Shown piece by piece: positions 24,900 to 35,769 of a stretch of 64,000 nt of DNA. Under the pieces are notes generated by a model. It was not told the DNA's origin and did no database searches. It was given only the letters and a program-made list of their open reading frames with translations. Both the position numbers and the translations under genes were made by a program. This DNA comes from Undaria pinnatifida (taxonomy: Eukaryota > Sar > Phaeophyceae > Laminariales > Alariaceae), in the NCBI GenBank assembly GCA_012845835.1, contig JABAKD010000011.1, positions 10,912,381 through 10,976,380 of the forward strand, given 5' to 3'. Position 1 is the stretch's first letter. Each line of letters begins with the position of its first letter.

Positions 24900-25571
24900 T
24901 GGTAAAACGTCTTTAGGGAGGTTTCGGGGTATTTGGGCCCAGTTCTAACCATTTCTGATCAGAACGGCGTCTTATGGGGAGTTTTTTCGGAAAAATTCTT
25001 CCGAGATTTACCACCTATCAAATCTGCTGGTTTGGAAGCCCAAATTTTATCAAACTCAAGAGTTGTCAAATTGGTTTTGCTCCATAACTCGAAGGCTTTG
25101 CACGAGTATATATGGGTCGTAGACTGCTGTGGGATACCACGGGACTAGGAGACACGCTACGTAGACTTGTCAGCATCCCACAGCCTACTGCTCATGGCAC
25201 GGCTGGGACACAGCACCCTTGAACCGACTACCAAGAGGGAGATAACGCATATAGCTTTGCCACCATCGCGTGTGTTGTGGCGGCCCTACAGCTGCGCTAG
25301 GCAAAGTAAATTCGTCTCCACGAGGCGACGATTTTGAATCGCACGACGACCAAAACAACCCAAAGTGATTTCTCCTGACTCTAAAAGCGAACAGCAGTAG
25401 ATATAGGCGCTGATGCTCAATGAGAGAGGGCTTCTCTCTCCCAGCGACAGTAGAAGCTCTACAGCTCCTCATTCCGTGCCCTATCTACGACGGGCTGGTG
25501 GTGAAGGGGGATGATTGCCCATCCTGGCGTGGGTCACTGGTGGAGTTCAAAATCTGGATCAACAAGAGTAC
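24900..25571 (+). repeat. Repeat family R1, copy 2
   Basis: Same order of blocks as at 20.5-21.2 kb: GGGAGGTTTCGGGGTATTTG at about 24915, the CTGCTCATGGCACGGCTGGG segment near 25190, and GGGGGATGATTGCCCATCC near 25506. The right part also forms the left arm of an inverted pair. Confidence 0.65.
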
Positions 25572-26220
25572 TACCCAGATGACAAAGCAAAAAAAAAAAA
25601 AACACGATGAGACGGCCCACGGAACAACTGAGAATGTTTTCTTTTTTGGCCGGTTGAAAATCCACCTTTCGTCCATGTTTCACCACTCAAATTTTATTGC
25701 ATAAGATCGGGCCTTTGATTTTTTTTGCTTAGTTTCATATGGGAATCAGCCATTTTTCAGAACAGAATACTCTTTTGTTGAGCCAGATTGTGAACCCAGG
25801 CCAGGATGGGCAATCATCCCCCCTCACCACTAGCTCGTCGCAGACAGGGCACGGAATGAGGAACTGTAGGGCTTTTATTGTCGCTGAGAGAGAAAAAAAC
25901 CCGCTCATGGAGCATCAGCGCCTATATCCACTGCTGTTTGCCTTTTAGAGTCAGGAAAATTACGTCGGGTTGTTTTGGTCGTCGTCCGATTCTAAACCGT
26001 CCCCTCGGTCGGCTGGCGAAGCCGGCTGGTGGCCAGCCGACTTGCACTTGCCGCCTAGCGCAGGTGTAGGGCCGCCACCACACACGCGATAGTCGCAACG
26101 ATATACGGGTTATCTCCCTCTTGGTGGTGGTCGATGCAAGGGTGCTGTGTGTTCCAGCTTTGCCATGAGCAGTAGTCTGTGGGTTGTGGACAAGGCTATA
26201 CGTAGCGTGTTTCCTATATT
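25148..26220. repeat. Inverted repeat pair, arms of about 420-445 bp
   Basis: The left arm (about 25148-25571) reappears inverted at about 25775-26220; both include GGGGGATGATTGCCCATCC, GACGACCAAAAC, the CAAGAGGGAGATAAC block and GACACGCTACGTA. The spacer is about 200 bp and A/T-rich. The right arm has an internal change near 26010-26050 (a CGGCTGGCGAAGCCGGCTGG hairpin) not seen in the left arm. Confidence 0.75.
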
Positions 26221-26264
26221 CCCGTGAACAGCGAACGAATTGACCCGCACCGTTAACAGTCCTG

Positions 26265-27100
26265 CAACATCCTCCTTGCCAGTCTAGAGGCTCCCGAATC
26301 TTCGAACGAATTTACCTGTATAAACAGTTCTGCAAGATCCTCCTCGTCACACAGAGGCTCGACGAACAAACCGCCAAAATATCGAAAACTCAATATTTCC
26401 TCCAGCCTCGAGCAGAATCGAGACGTCTCCGCAATATCTACCCAAATGAGCTCAGTTCGGTATATGTTGCGAACAAAATAAATCTTGAATCCTCCAAACG
26501 TGCTTGAATCTTCGAACGAATTTACCCGCGTGAACAGTCCTCGCCACACAGAGGCTCCACGAATAAAACCACCAAAAAAGATCGAAAACTCAATATCTCC
26601 TCCAGCATCGAGCAGAATCGAGACGTCTCCGCAATACCCACCCAAATGAGCTCAGTTCGGAACGGCCTGGTACAACCCGCAAATATTATATTTACCGTCA
26701 GTAGAAGCGACTTGGCATGAGCCGTACAATAATGGCAGGGTTTTTAGTCCAGGTCTTGAAATCAGATCGTGATCCTTCAATCTTCCAACCGTAAAATAGA
26801 GGGGTTTTGTGCCGAAGTGTGTTGTTCCATATCTCGACTACCCGTATACCTAGCTGTACCAATCATATATCTTGCGAATGAATAAAAATTGAATCTTCCA
26901 AACGTGCTTGAATCTTCGAACGAATTGACCCGTGTTAACAATACTCGCCACACAGAGGCTCGACGAACAAAACCACCAAAAGGTCGAAAACTCAATGTGT
27001 CCTCCAGCATCGAGCAGAATCGATAATTCTCCGCAATATCCACCCGAATGAGCTCAGTTCGGAACGACTTGGTTTACCGTCAGTAGAAGCGATCCGACAT
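26265..27100 (+). repeat. Three tandem-like copies of a 200-bp repeat (R2)
   Basis: Copies at about 26290-26475, 26500-26665 and 26900-27065 share CTTCGAACGAATT, CACACAGAGGCTC, a run CAAAACCACCAAAA, CCTCCAGCATCGAGCAGAAT and ACCCAAATGAGCTCAGTTCG. The interval 26720-26815 also recurs at 27090-27190, giving a higher-order pattern. Confidence 0.75.
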
Positions 27101-27289
27101 GAGCCGTACATTAATAGCGCGGTTTTTAGTCCAGATCTTGAAATCAGATCGTGACCCTTGAATCTTCCAACCGTAAAATAGAGGGGTTTTGCCCATACCA
27201 ATGATCATCTTGATAAAATAGAGGGCTACGAAGTTTTTTTCGGAGCCTGCGACCTGTAATCCAAAACTTCTCTCTCCTGCTGTGTGCGG

Positions 27290-27830
27290 CATCAGCTCGC
27301 ATTCTGGATGGAAGTATTAGGACCGTTTGGATTTAAGATTATTACCTCAACGGTCCTTATTATTATTTTCCGATCATATCAATTTGTGCTCCTTGCCCCG
27401 AGCATACCCAGTCATGTGGAGACAACAGTCAGCATGCAGAGAACACAAACAACGCTACGCTACAGCCGCGCCCAGCAGCACAACAAGCAGCATCATGCGC
27501 TGGCACATCCACCGGCAGGCAACACCGTGCGTGTGTGGCACATTCATCTGCGCCGTACTCCTGTGGCTAGTTGATTTTTTCGGGGCCTGCGATCTGTTAT
27601 TTTCACAACCTCTCTTTTGCTGCTGTGGGCGCATCAGATCCACGCTGTTCGCGATGCTGAACGGAGATATTAGGACCGTTTGGATTTAAGACTATTACCT
27701 CAATGTTCTCAATATTATACTTCCGATCATCTCAATTTGTGTTTCTTGCCCCAAGCACACTCAGCCATGTAGAGACAACAGAGAACATGCAGATAACACA
27801 GACGACGCTACAACCACGCCCACCAGCACA
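27290..27830 (+). repeat. Direct repeat of about 250 bp (two copies)
   Basis: Copies at about 27295-27480 and 27630-27830 share AGGACCGTTTGGATTTAAG, TTCCGATCAT, TTGCCCC and a CATGTRGAGACAACAG segment. A short inverted motif (AGGACCGTTTG with CAACGGTCCTTA) in the first copy recalls the hairpin termini at 35.1 and 35.4 kb. Confidence 0.65.
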
Positions 27831-28194
27831 AGCAGCAGAAGGCAATATCATGCGCGTGTGGTATATCCATTTGTGGTGTACTGCTGCTGTGGCCATGTGC
27901 TACATCAGTACAGCAGTACGTACAGCAGCAAACAGATGCGTTGATTAGTACTCGAACTCCGCCAGGCCAGGCCGGTATTGCGGAGAAAAACAAAATACTA
28001 AACAAAAACAAAAGAGCAGGGCCACCTCCCACTGGCAACGAATGCACCTACCCACATACATAAGAAACCACCCGCCCACCCACCCACCCTCCTACCCACC
28101 GATCGACCAACCCGTCCCCCCACCAAAAAACTCAAGAACCATGCGCTACAGCAGTACAGCAGTACGTGCAGCAGCAAACAGATGTGCTTGGTTC

Positions 28195-30462
28195 GGCTCC
28201 GATCCCATACCTGGGGGATTGTTTTTAGGCATTAGATTATCGGGATGTTTTTCCCGTGGGAGAGTTCATCATAATTTGGTTTTAGGATGGGTTTTAATAT
28301 TTTCACGTAAACCGCTGCTGTGTGGTCTCGATTGAACTCGGCCTACAGGGGTTACCCGCTACCGCAGCGGGCGCAAAGGCCCGGGACCACGGATAATAAT
28401 ATGTTGCTTGCTGGTGTTGCAGTCTGGTGGTGGTGGTGCTTCTGTGGAGTGGGTAAACACGCAAGCAAACACACAACCTGCTGTGTCTCGTGGATCCGGG
28501 GAGGATTCAGAATTATGCTTGATTTCAAAATAAAGGCTTTGCGCTTTTCACGCACGTACACGGACGAGTGCTTCTAGCAGCTGCTGCTTTGTAACTTTGA
28601 ACGAACACCGTCAGTCCGCTGCTGCAGCCGCGAGGGCCCGAGACCACGGAAAACAAACTGCTACTTGCTCGTGTTGTAGTCTGGTGGTGGTGGTGGTGGC
28701 GGTGGTGGTGCTGCTGCTGTGGCGTAGCCACACGAAAGTACATGACCTGTGTCGAAGGACGGAAGTTTGTCAAACTACGTCAGCCCTGACCTACCCGCCT
28801 CCGAGAAACGCAACTAGCCACACTACTGCCGGGATGCAACTTGTTGGGCCGCCGGCTGCGGCATCATATGTCTGAGCGTGTGAGCTGCGCTCGTTTCTCA
28901 CTCGCGTGTGCGTCGTGTACGTGGGTCACCTTTCGGCAAGGCCCACAGCAGCGCCGCAATCGCAGCGTTTAGCTCGGTGCAATTACCGCCAATAGTAGTT
29001 ATTTATCCTTATAAAATCCTTTCAAAACTCGTGCTTCATTTGCCGAAATTTCCTGCCTATAACCAATCAGATTGCTGGATCCTTACAAAGAAATCCTCAT
29101 CGTACTCGTGCTGGGACCAAACCATTTTTTTACGATTCTCCGCCACGACGTGCAAACGTGCAGGTCGCAGGGCCCATGAAGGGAGTGTGATGAACCAGGG
29201 GGTGTGATAACACTGCCTGCAAAAATTACCCACACGTGATATCGTAAGTGTGTGAATCTTGGACAATATACTACTGGTCACACAAATCCAACCCGCCGCA
29301 AAGTATACGACTGCTCACATCTGGAGATAGGTCCTATTTTCGTGTGTAATCATATGATACATTCGCATGGTGTCTCCATTACATACAGTAGCCGACGCAC
29401 GTGCACATGCTGCTGCTGTCCATACGCGCTTCCATCCTACCCCTCAGGCCTAGCATGGGTGTAGCAGAGAGGAGGCAGAAGAAAATACGAAAAAAAGAAA
29501 AAAAACTCGCACATATCCCCCATATATCCCCGGTTGCGAACACCATTTTTATATTTCGAAACCCTCAGCTGCCGATCGATCGAGATCCGAGCCGAGAAGA
29601 GCTGGCGATCCTCTTCTCGAACAAGCTGGTGATCCTCTTCTCGAACACCAAAGGATGTGCTGATCTTGCAACGCGCAGGGCAGCCGTGAATTTGCCGAGA
29701 AGGATACTGAACGCAATGAAACCTGCCGACACATAGCTGCAGCTGTGTTTCATGGCCGTACTTGTGGTTTGTTGACTCTACCTCGTGAAACCGGGAAAAA
29801 ATGCTAGCCATCACTTGCTGACTGCCTGAAAAGCGTACATATGCAGCGGAAAGTGAGAAGGGGGCCCAACAAACTCTCGGAGTATGCGGTGACGCGATGA
29901 CCTACAGCGTAGCTCCCTAGCAAGGTGCCATCACAGCGGCTTCTGCACATATCCGCAGCAACGTGGCGGGGCCCTCGCGCGTGCCAGCGACAGCGGATTG
30001 GCCGAGTTCATTCAAAGGCACAAAACAGCAACAGCAGCAGCACTCCGAGTACGTACGTGAAAAACCCAAAACCCAGTCTAAAATCAGGCGTATAACGAAC
30101 CCTCGCTTGAGTACGTAAGCCAAAAAACCAAAGCCCAGCATAACATCAAGTGTTTGACGAACTCTCGTTTGATCCACGAGACACATCAGGTTGTTGTGTG
30201 CTTGCTTGCTTGTATATACTCCACAGAAGCACCACCACTACCACCACCGACTACAACACCGGCAAGCAACAGATGGTTATCCGCTGTCCCGGGCCTTTGC
30301 GCCTGGTGCGGTACCCGGTAACCGTAGGTCGAGTTCAATCGAAGCCACACAGAAAACCTCAAAAGCCGCCCTTAAACCAAGTTATAACGAACTCTCCACC
30401 AGGAAACATCCCGATTTTTAACGCCTAAAACAGTGTTCCCCAGGTATCGGGTCGGAGCCGCT
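28195..30462. repeat. Long inverted repeat pair enclosing about 1.5 kb
   Basis: The left arm (about 28195-28560) returns inverted at about 30045-30462. Matched blocks include CGGCTCCGAYCC, ATACCTGGGG, ACATCCCGATTTTTAACGCC, GTCGAGTTCAATCG, the CCCGGGCCTTTGCGC block and AAGCACCACCACTACCACC. In the right arm the innermost part is itself duplicated (30045-30105 and 30108-30170). A partial direct copy of the left arm's centre lies at about 28620-28730. The interior has only short ORFs. A TIR element is possible, but no transposase is seen. Confidence 0.65.
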
Positions 30463-31423
30463 TCGGCTGAGTCTATACGACTGCTGCACATCTGCGCCTC
30501 TGATTGCGTAGCTCAGAAGGAAGGCTCGATCACGCAGCTATCATTTTACGTGTTCTATGCCAGCTGCTGCTGCGCGTACTTACGCATAGCTCGGCAAAAC
30601 GATTCATACCTGGTACCTGTACCCACTCGTGGTTACTACCTCTGGTACGAGGTAGCAGTAGTTCTCTACGAAGCCTGGATGGCGTAAGTTTTAGGGGTGT
30701 CCCAATTATATCCTAGATCCGAGCGTACAGCTGTCCGCGCAGGCTCCTACAACGGCGGCACCGGCTGGGTAGCCACTGATCCCCGAGGATTAAGGTCAAA
30801 TAGGACACGCCGCGAAGAAATACGCGCAAACGTTAGCCCTGGCGTGAATCCATGCGCCAAAACGCTGACAGCGCAAATTTGTCGGAGATCCGTCGTAGAT
30901 TCTGACGTCGAGGCCTCGCGCAGGCGCTACGGCGCGGGGCGGGCGGATCCGGCGACGCCGACCGTTGCAACCGAGGCGGAGGCACGCCTCGGCAAAGAAA
31001 CCGCACGGACAGGCGGTCAGAGGCCGGACAGATCGGCGACGCAAAATCCGGCTAAGAACTAGGATAGGTAAGTTTATAATACTATTAATAGCATGTTTTT
31101 GTTTTTTTACATATCATTAATACAAGTTTCCCCTTCGGGATGTGGTTGGCTTGAGATCCCGGGAGTGCCGCAAGTTTAAAAGTGCGAACACAGGCGTTTG
31201 TATGTATATGAGCCTATGTGAGGTTCGATGATGATGTTGTACTGCTGCTGCGAGACGTCTGCTGTCGTCTGGTGGCAGTGGTACCATTGTATCATACTTC
31301 AGGTCCAGGCCAGACACACGAAGGTGTCAACTTTCTTTAAACTTGGGCAGTGACTTCGTAGGCCGAGAGCTTTCTTTTGCATTTATTTTCACTTTCAGGC
31401 CGACATTATTGTAAGCTACTGTT
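30463..31423 (+). other. Spacer with one GC-rich unassigned ORF
   Basis: A 121-codon ORF at 30697-31062 is Arg/Ala-rich (it contains RREEIRANVSPG and ends SATQNPAKN) and is followed by an ATAG/GTAAG donor-like site. I do not recognise the product. It could be an exon, a retroelement fragment or chance. Confidence 0.3.
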
Positions 31424-31713
31424 TGTTGATTGTATGCTTGGATATGATACGGACATGATGACGGTTGAGTATAGTAGGGGTTTCCAGTGATAGGTTGACA
31501 ACACGGTAGCGGGATGTCGGGATGGTGGAAATATTCCGTCTATTTAGCCGCCTTTTCTTCCTGGCGAGCGCACTCCACGCTGTGCCTCGGCTAGGAGCAA
31601 CATAATATATATATATATGTGTACGTCTTTTACTTGTCTCCATACCGGTGACTTCACTACCCCACTACTGTTCGCTCAACGAGTAAGCCCTCTACGTTTC
31701 GTAAGGATCAACA
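31424..31713 (+). repeat. Copia element 5' LTR (290 bp)
   Basis: Begins TGTTGATTGTATGC and ends GGATCAACA, so it has a TGTTG...CAACA terminal inverted pair. It is closely similar to 34213-34493 over its whole length, with small indels (for example a longer TA run at about 31603-31618). Confidence 0.9.
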
Positions 31714-31769
31714 AACACGAAAATATCGCGTACGCGGTACTATCCCTGTTCGAAGCAAAGGGTGTTGAG

Positions 31770-31895
31770 TGACGTGGGCTCTTCTGCGGAAGAGAGCTAG
31801 CTGGGGATATCGCAAAAACAGCCCTCCCTGTGAAAGGGAGCGAGCTCTGGATATATCACAATAAAAGCCTCCCTGTGAAAGGGAGCGAGCTGAGT
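31770..31895 (+). repeat. Short tandem duplication in the copia leader
   Basis: Two adjacent copies of a segment of about 54 bp ending in CCTCCCTGTGAAAGGGAGCG, plus a partial third, lie between the LTR and the gag-like ORF. Confidence 0.65.
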
Positions 31896-31909
31896 GTCTT
31901 ATTTGAACC

Positions 31910-32356
31910 ATGCCTGAGGGCGAGGTCAAAATGGGCGTTGTGAACGTCAAAGCGTTGGCAGAGAGAGCGGGGAGCTCTCAGCGGGCCAAGATGCGGGAGC
32001 TGGAAGAGCTGCTCGCAAGAAGGGACCAACTCGAGACAGAAGTCGAGGGTGGTTCCTATTACGGTTTTCGGACCATCGACCAGATTTCTGCCGGATGGGA
32101 TGCGTTTTACCGAGTCGAAGGTCGAATTGGGGAAAACGAACTCATCATTCGCGAGTACTCGCAACTACTCCTTGAGCTCTCTAGCTTCTCTTCACGACAG
32201 GAGCAAAAGCGAGAGATTTCGCAGCCAACTCAGATACAACAGAGGGGAGCGGGCATGCCCAGGCCGGAGTCACAGCTCGTAATCCCACTACCTGAGACGG
32301 GGAGTGAGAGCTATGGCTCCGACCTGGGCATGCCCGCTCCCTTCTGTTGTATCTGA
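31910..32356 (+). pseudogene. Gag-like ORF of the copia element, interrupted by an inverted duplication
   Basis: 148 codons from ATG in an acceptable context (ACCATGC). The product starts MPEGEVKMGVV, is Glu/Arg-rich and looks helical (RAKMRELEELLARRDQLE), with a later IIREYSQLLLELSSF helix. No zinc knuckle is present. From about codon 75 on, the DNA forms the left arm of a hairpin, and the last codons run into the mirrored arm, so the C-terminus is not original. Gag identity rests on position and composition only. Confidence 0.5.
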
Positions 32357-32452
32357 GTTGGCTGCGAAATCTCTCGCTTTTGCTCCTGTCGTGAAGAGAA
32401 GCTAGAGAGCTCAAGGAGTAGTTGCGAGTACTCGCGAATGATGAGTTCGTTT
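32134..32452. repeat. Near-perfect hairpin: 145-bp arms, 29-bp loop
   Basis: 32134-32278 and 32308-32452 are reverse complements over 145 bp with only a handful of differences, all toward the loop. Both arms encode IIREYSQLLLEL in opposite orientations, so the structure arose by inverted duplication of the gag-like ORF. Such arms could extrude as a cruciform or yield double-stranded RNA if transcribed. Confidence 0.93.
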
Positions 32453-32582
32453 GCACCCTGATTTATCGGTACTCTGAAACAGACACAATCACGCGGTGGA
32501 ATTCGTGCTGTACTGTATACCGGCATCAAACAGGTGCCGAGTCAGCTCTGAAAAATAACGACTTATTGCGGATTTGCGGTGA

Positions 32583-32837
32583 ATGGTGATATATGCGTTA
32601 GTTCGGGTAGGAGAAACCCGCTCGAGAAAGGTCTCAAACTTGGCGAGTTTAATAAGTCTGGACCTGAGAACAACTGGCGTTTTTCGCGATCTGGTCGGAT
32701 GCTTGATGTGGCTTGCTAACCAGACACGTCCGGTTATTGCAAACGCAGTGAGGGCGGTGGCTAGGTACACGAATTCACCGAGGAATGTATACTGGAACAC
32801 TTCAGTTGGCATTTTCGCTTTCACCGGGATTTTATGA
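32583..32837 (+). pseudogene. Copia pol fragment (end of reverse transcriptase)
   Basis: 84-codon open stretch containing FRDLVGCLMWLANQTRP, then NAVRAVARYTNSPRNVYW and GIFAF, which is the conserved segment at the end of copia reverse transcriptase just before RNase H. The YVDD catalytic block and everything upstream are missing, and RNase H breaks off after the fragment. The beginning of the segment is in a shifted frame relative to its homologue at 33.3 kb. Confidence 0.8.
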
Positions 32838-33276
32838 ACATTGGATTTTGGAGACTGGTAGAATATCTCATGATCTAGTACACTAGGTTCGTTGTTAGGC
32901 TAGGTTCGTTGCTTCTACAGTTTGAAATTGATATTTGATATTTTCATTTTCGTTTCTGCATCGGATCCCTGATGGTGATACGGAGTATATTATGAGCTGG
33001 AAGTATGAGATTTCTGGGACTTGGGGACGGCAACGGTTTTGGTAAACTACCCGGGGTCATTCCTGCGTAATCAGTCTATGGTTTTCTCAACTAGCCCAGT
33101 AAGGAGACCCAGCTAAGCCAAATCGTTTAGTTTATATCCTGCAAGGAGGGGTCATGCCCACCTGTTACCGCTTGTGCGGGGCAGGATTCGCTTGACCACT
33201 TAACCCCTGTAGAGCCCCCGAACCCCTCCCTATACTAAATCCAAGTAATTTTGTCCCCAAAAACGGGTTTCCAGTT

Positions 33277-33489
33277 GTGAAGGGGTTAAAAGGATCAAGG
33301 CTCGTTAATTTCGAAAAAGGTCTCAAACTCGATGAGTTCGATACGTCTGAACCCGAGGGCGACTATTTTTTGCGCGAGCTGATTGGAATTTTGATGTTTC
33401 TTGAGTTATTGAAAGCGGATGAGGATTCTGGATATATTAGCTGGATTTTGGTACTTTTAAGAGTGTATGGTATTTTGGGAGGCAGGTAA
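33277..33489 (+). pseudogene. Second copia pol fragment
   Basis: 70-codon ORF with FEKGLKLDEFDTSEPEGD followed by RELIGILMFL. This is the same RT-linker region as the fragment at 32.6-32.8 kb, in better frame at its beginning. Two diverged copies of one pol region inside one element point to recombination between copies or nested insertion. Confidence 0.65.
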
Positions 33490-34014
33490 CTGTTGAATGA
33501 TTTTTGATGTTTTTTTTTCACGATTGCGTTGTCTAGTATGGCATTATTTTGCTCTGGATTTGAGCATTTGAAATATGAGTGGATTATTAGTATGTACCCA
33601 GCCGGGAGGCATTTGTCTAATTCGAAAGTGAGTTTCGAGACCGCTGTACGATCACACTTGTTGGCAGCCCTATTCTATGGAGCTGACAACCATGTTACAA
33701 GGAAGGCTGAGTGCTGATCATGGGGCCGATGTTTGAGTTTTTGGATTTTGGAATATGAATTTCAGATTTGAGTTTTCGGTCTATGGATTTCGGACTTGAG
33801 TTTTTCGTTTTTGGACTTGGGATTTCACGACTTAGATCTTAGATTCGCGAAGATTGATGGATACTATCCCTGAAATGTGTCTCTAGATTTATGGAGTGCT
33901 TTTCAAGGACTATGATGCTACAATCTTTCTTGTCACAGAAGTACTGAGAGGATATTGATTGACCGTATTTTTCAGTGAATCGTTTTACCCTGATGATATG
34001 GTAACATAGCTCCT

Positions 34015-34165
34015 AATAGCTACACTGTAGTTGCAAGGGGAATCGCCGACCTATATCCTTCATGAGGACACACAACCCGTAATACGCGCGATCGGAGTAT
34101 CACACACAGCTTGCAAAGATGAGTTTCGACAAAATCTTCGATATCACAGCTGAAGTGTATTTCTA
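34015..34165 (+). repeat. Repeat R3 (inverted relative to 43.4 kb)
   Basis: The block with CTACACTGTAGTTGCAAGGG, GGACACACAACCCGTAATAC and CGATCGGAGTATCACACA is found inverted at about 43400-43540. It lies inside the copia element, just upstream of its 3' LTR, so the distant copy may be a fragment of a related element. Confidence 0.75.
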
Positions 34166-34212
34166 TTTTTATAATACAGCATCATGCCGTATCAATTACG
34201 AAGCAGGGAGGC

Positions 34213-34493
34213 TGTTGGTTGTATGTTTGAATATCATACGGATATGATGGTTGAGTATAGTAGGGGTTTCCAGTGATAGGTTGACAACATGGTAGCGGGA
34301 TATCGGGATGGTGGAAATATTCCGCCTATTTAGCCGCCTTTTCTTCCTGGCGAGCACGCTCCACGCTGCGCCTTGGCTAAGAGCAACGTACTATATATTT
34401 GTACGTCTTTTACTTGTCTTCATACCGGTGACTTCACTACCCCACTACTGTTCGCTCAACGGGTAAGCCCTCTACATTTCGTAGGAATCAACA
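34213..34493 (+). repeat. Copia element 3' LTR (281 bp)
   Basis: Begins TGTTGGTTGTATG and ends GAATCAACA. Differences from the 5' LTR are scattered substitutions and short indels, so the insertion is not recent. Confidence 0.9.
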
Positions 34494-34900
34494 CTGTCTT
34501 AAGAGCGGGCCGGTCCTCTGTACCGGTATACCGGTAGACTACAACAACGATGGATACCTGCAGCAGCAACAGCAGTATATGTTCATGTATAATTGTCATT
34601 TTTTTTTTCTTCGGGCACATCTCTTCGTGCTCGCACTTTTGTCGTAAACGTCGGATGGGGTGGGCACAACTCGACCGTCGGGGTCCCGTTGCCAGAGGTT
34701 TGGCCGCGATCCGTGCAGTGTGTCGCGCGTGGCAAGCCTTTTAAACTTTATGGCCTTGGGCACACTTGAGGCAAATCCCCGGGTTTCCGAAACATCCCCG
34801 GGGATTGGGTTTTTGCATCCCCTATCCCCGTGTACGCATGTAAGATTTGGATGCAAACCGCGTTTTTCTGGTCGTAGAGGGTACACGTAGGCGCATTTCC
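34494..34900 (+). other. Flank of the copia element, shared block with 19.8 kb
   Basis: No gene. The segment at about 34668-34790 repeats the 19.81-19.93 kb block (GTGCAGTGTGTCGCG, GGCAAGCC, GAGGCAAATCCCCGGG) in the same orientation. Confidence 0.5.
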
Positions 34901-34904
34901 CTAT

Positions 34905-35765
34905 CTGCACAGAGCACCGCGCTTCGATCCTGCCGCCCAGCAGCAGTCCAGCCCCCTAGCAGCAGCAGCCTGCAACTCTCTGCGCGTGTGGCTGCTGTTG
35001 TAGTAGCTTCTTTGATCGGAGCCTGCGCTACACGCCTTACGCCACTATTTCTCGCTGCTGCTGCTGCTACTGCTGCTTCTGTCTAGTGTCAAGTGACTTG
35101 CCGGCGTAAATTGTAAGGATCGTTCGCATATCATATTAGTACTCAAACGGTCCTTATATTTATGTTTAGGTTGGTGTGCTTCGTACACGTACATTTTCCT
35201 ATTTTGGCACAGAGCACCACGCTACGATCCTGCCGCCCAACAGCAGTCCAGCACCCTAGCAGCAGCAGCCTGCAACGCTCTGCGCGTGTGGCTACTGCTG
35301 TAGTAGCTGATTGCTTTGATCGGAGCCTACGATGCTCTACCCGCCTACACGCCGCTACCTCTCGCTGCTGCTGCTACTGCTGCTCCTGTCAAGTGTCAAG
35401 TGACATGCCGGCGTCAAGTGTAAGGATCGTTTGAATATCATATTAGTACTCAAACGGTCCTTATATTATGTCCAGGTTGGTGTGCTTCGTATATGATATC
35501 GTAACATAACAAGAGAGCACAACGCTACAACTCTGCCGCACAGCAGCAGCGGCAGGCTTCACCATTTATGTAAGATCGCAGATGACAGACAGCAGACAAC
35601 ATGCGGAGAGCTCATCGCTACAACTCTGCCACAGTGCAGCAGCGGTAGACAACACCATTTATGTGCGCGTGGCGTGTCCTCGCTATGCTGAGGGCGAGTT
35701 GCTTGTGTCGGAGCCTGTCACTTGTCACCCCACCATACCACACGTTTCTGCTGTACATAGGAACC
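34905..35765 (+). repeat. Tandem array of 300-bp units with hairpin ends
   Basis: Two good copies (about 34905-35160 and 35205-35470, offset about 307 bp) and a decayed third share ATCCTGCCGCCCARCAGCAG, CTCTGCGCGTGTGGCT and runs of CTG. Each full unit ends in a small inverted repeat: TAAGGATCGTTTGA with TCAAACGGTCCTTA at 35114-35156 and 35421-35463. Confidence 0.75.
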
Positions 35766-35769
35766 CTTG

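Larger units (their letters stand above)
31424..34493 (+). mobile_element. Decayed Ty1/copia-type LTR retrotransposon
   Basis: Two direct LTRs bound a 3.07-kb element. The flanks are CTGTT on the left and CTGTC on the right, consistent with a 5-bp target duplication with one change. A purine-rich AAGCAGGGAGGC lies just before the right LTR, as a polypurine tract should. Copia identity comes from pol remnants reading LVGCLMWLANQTRP and AVARYTNSP, where the usual family sequence has an RT/RNase H linker. The interior is far too short for a complete gag-pol, and it contains a large hairpin and a second pol fragment in a different frame, so it is defective and rearranged. Confidence 0.88.
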
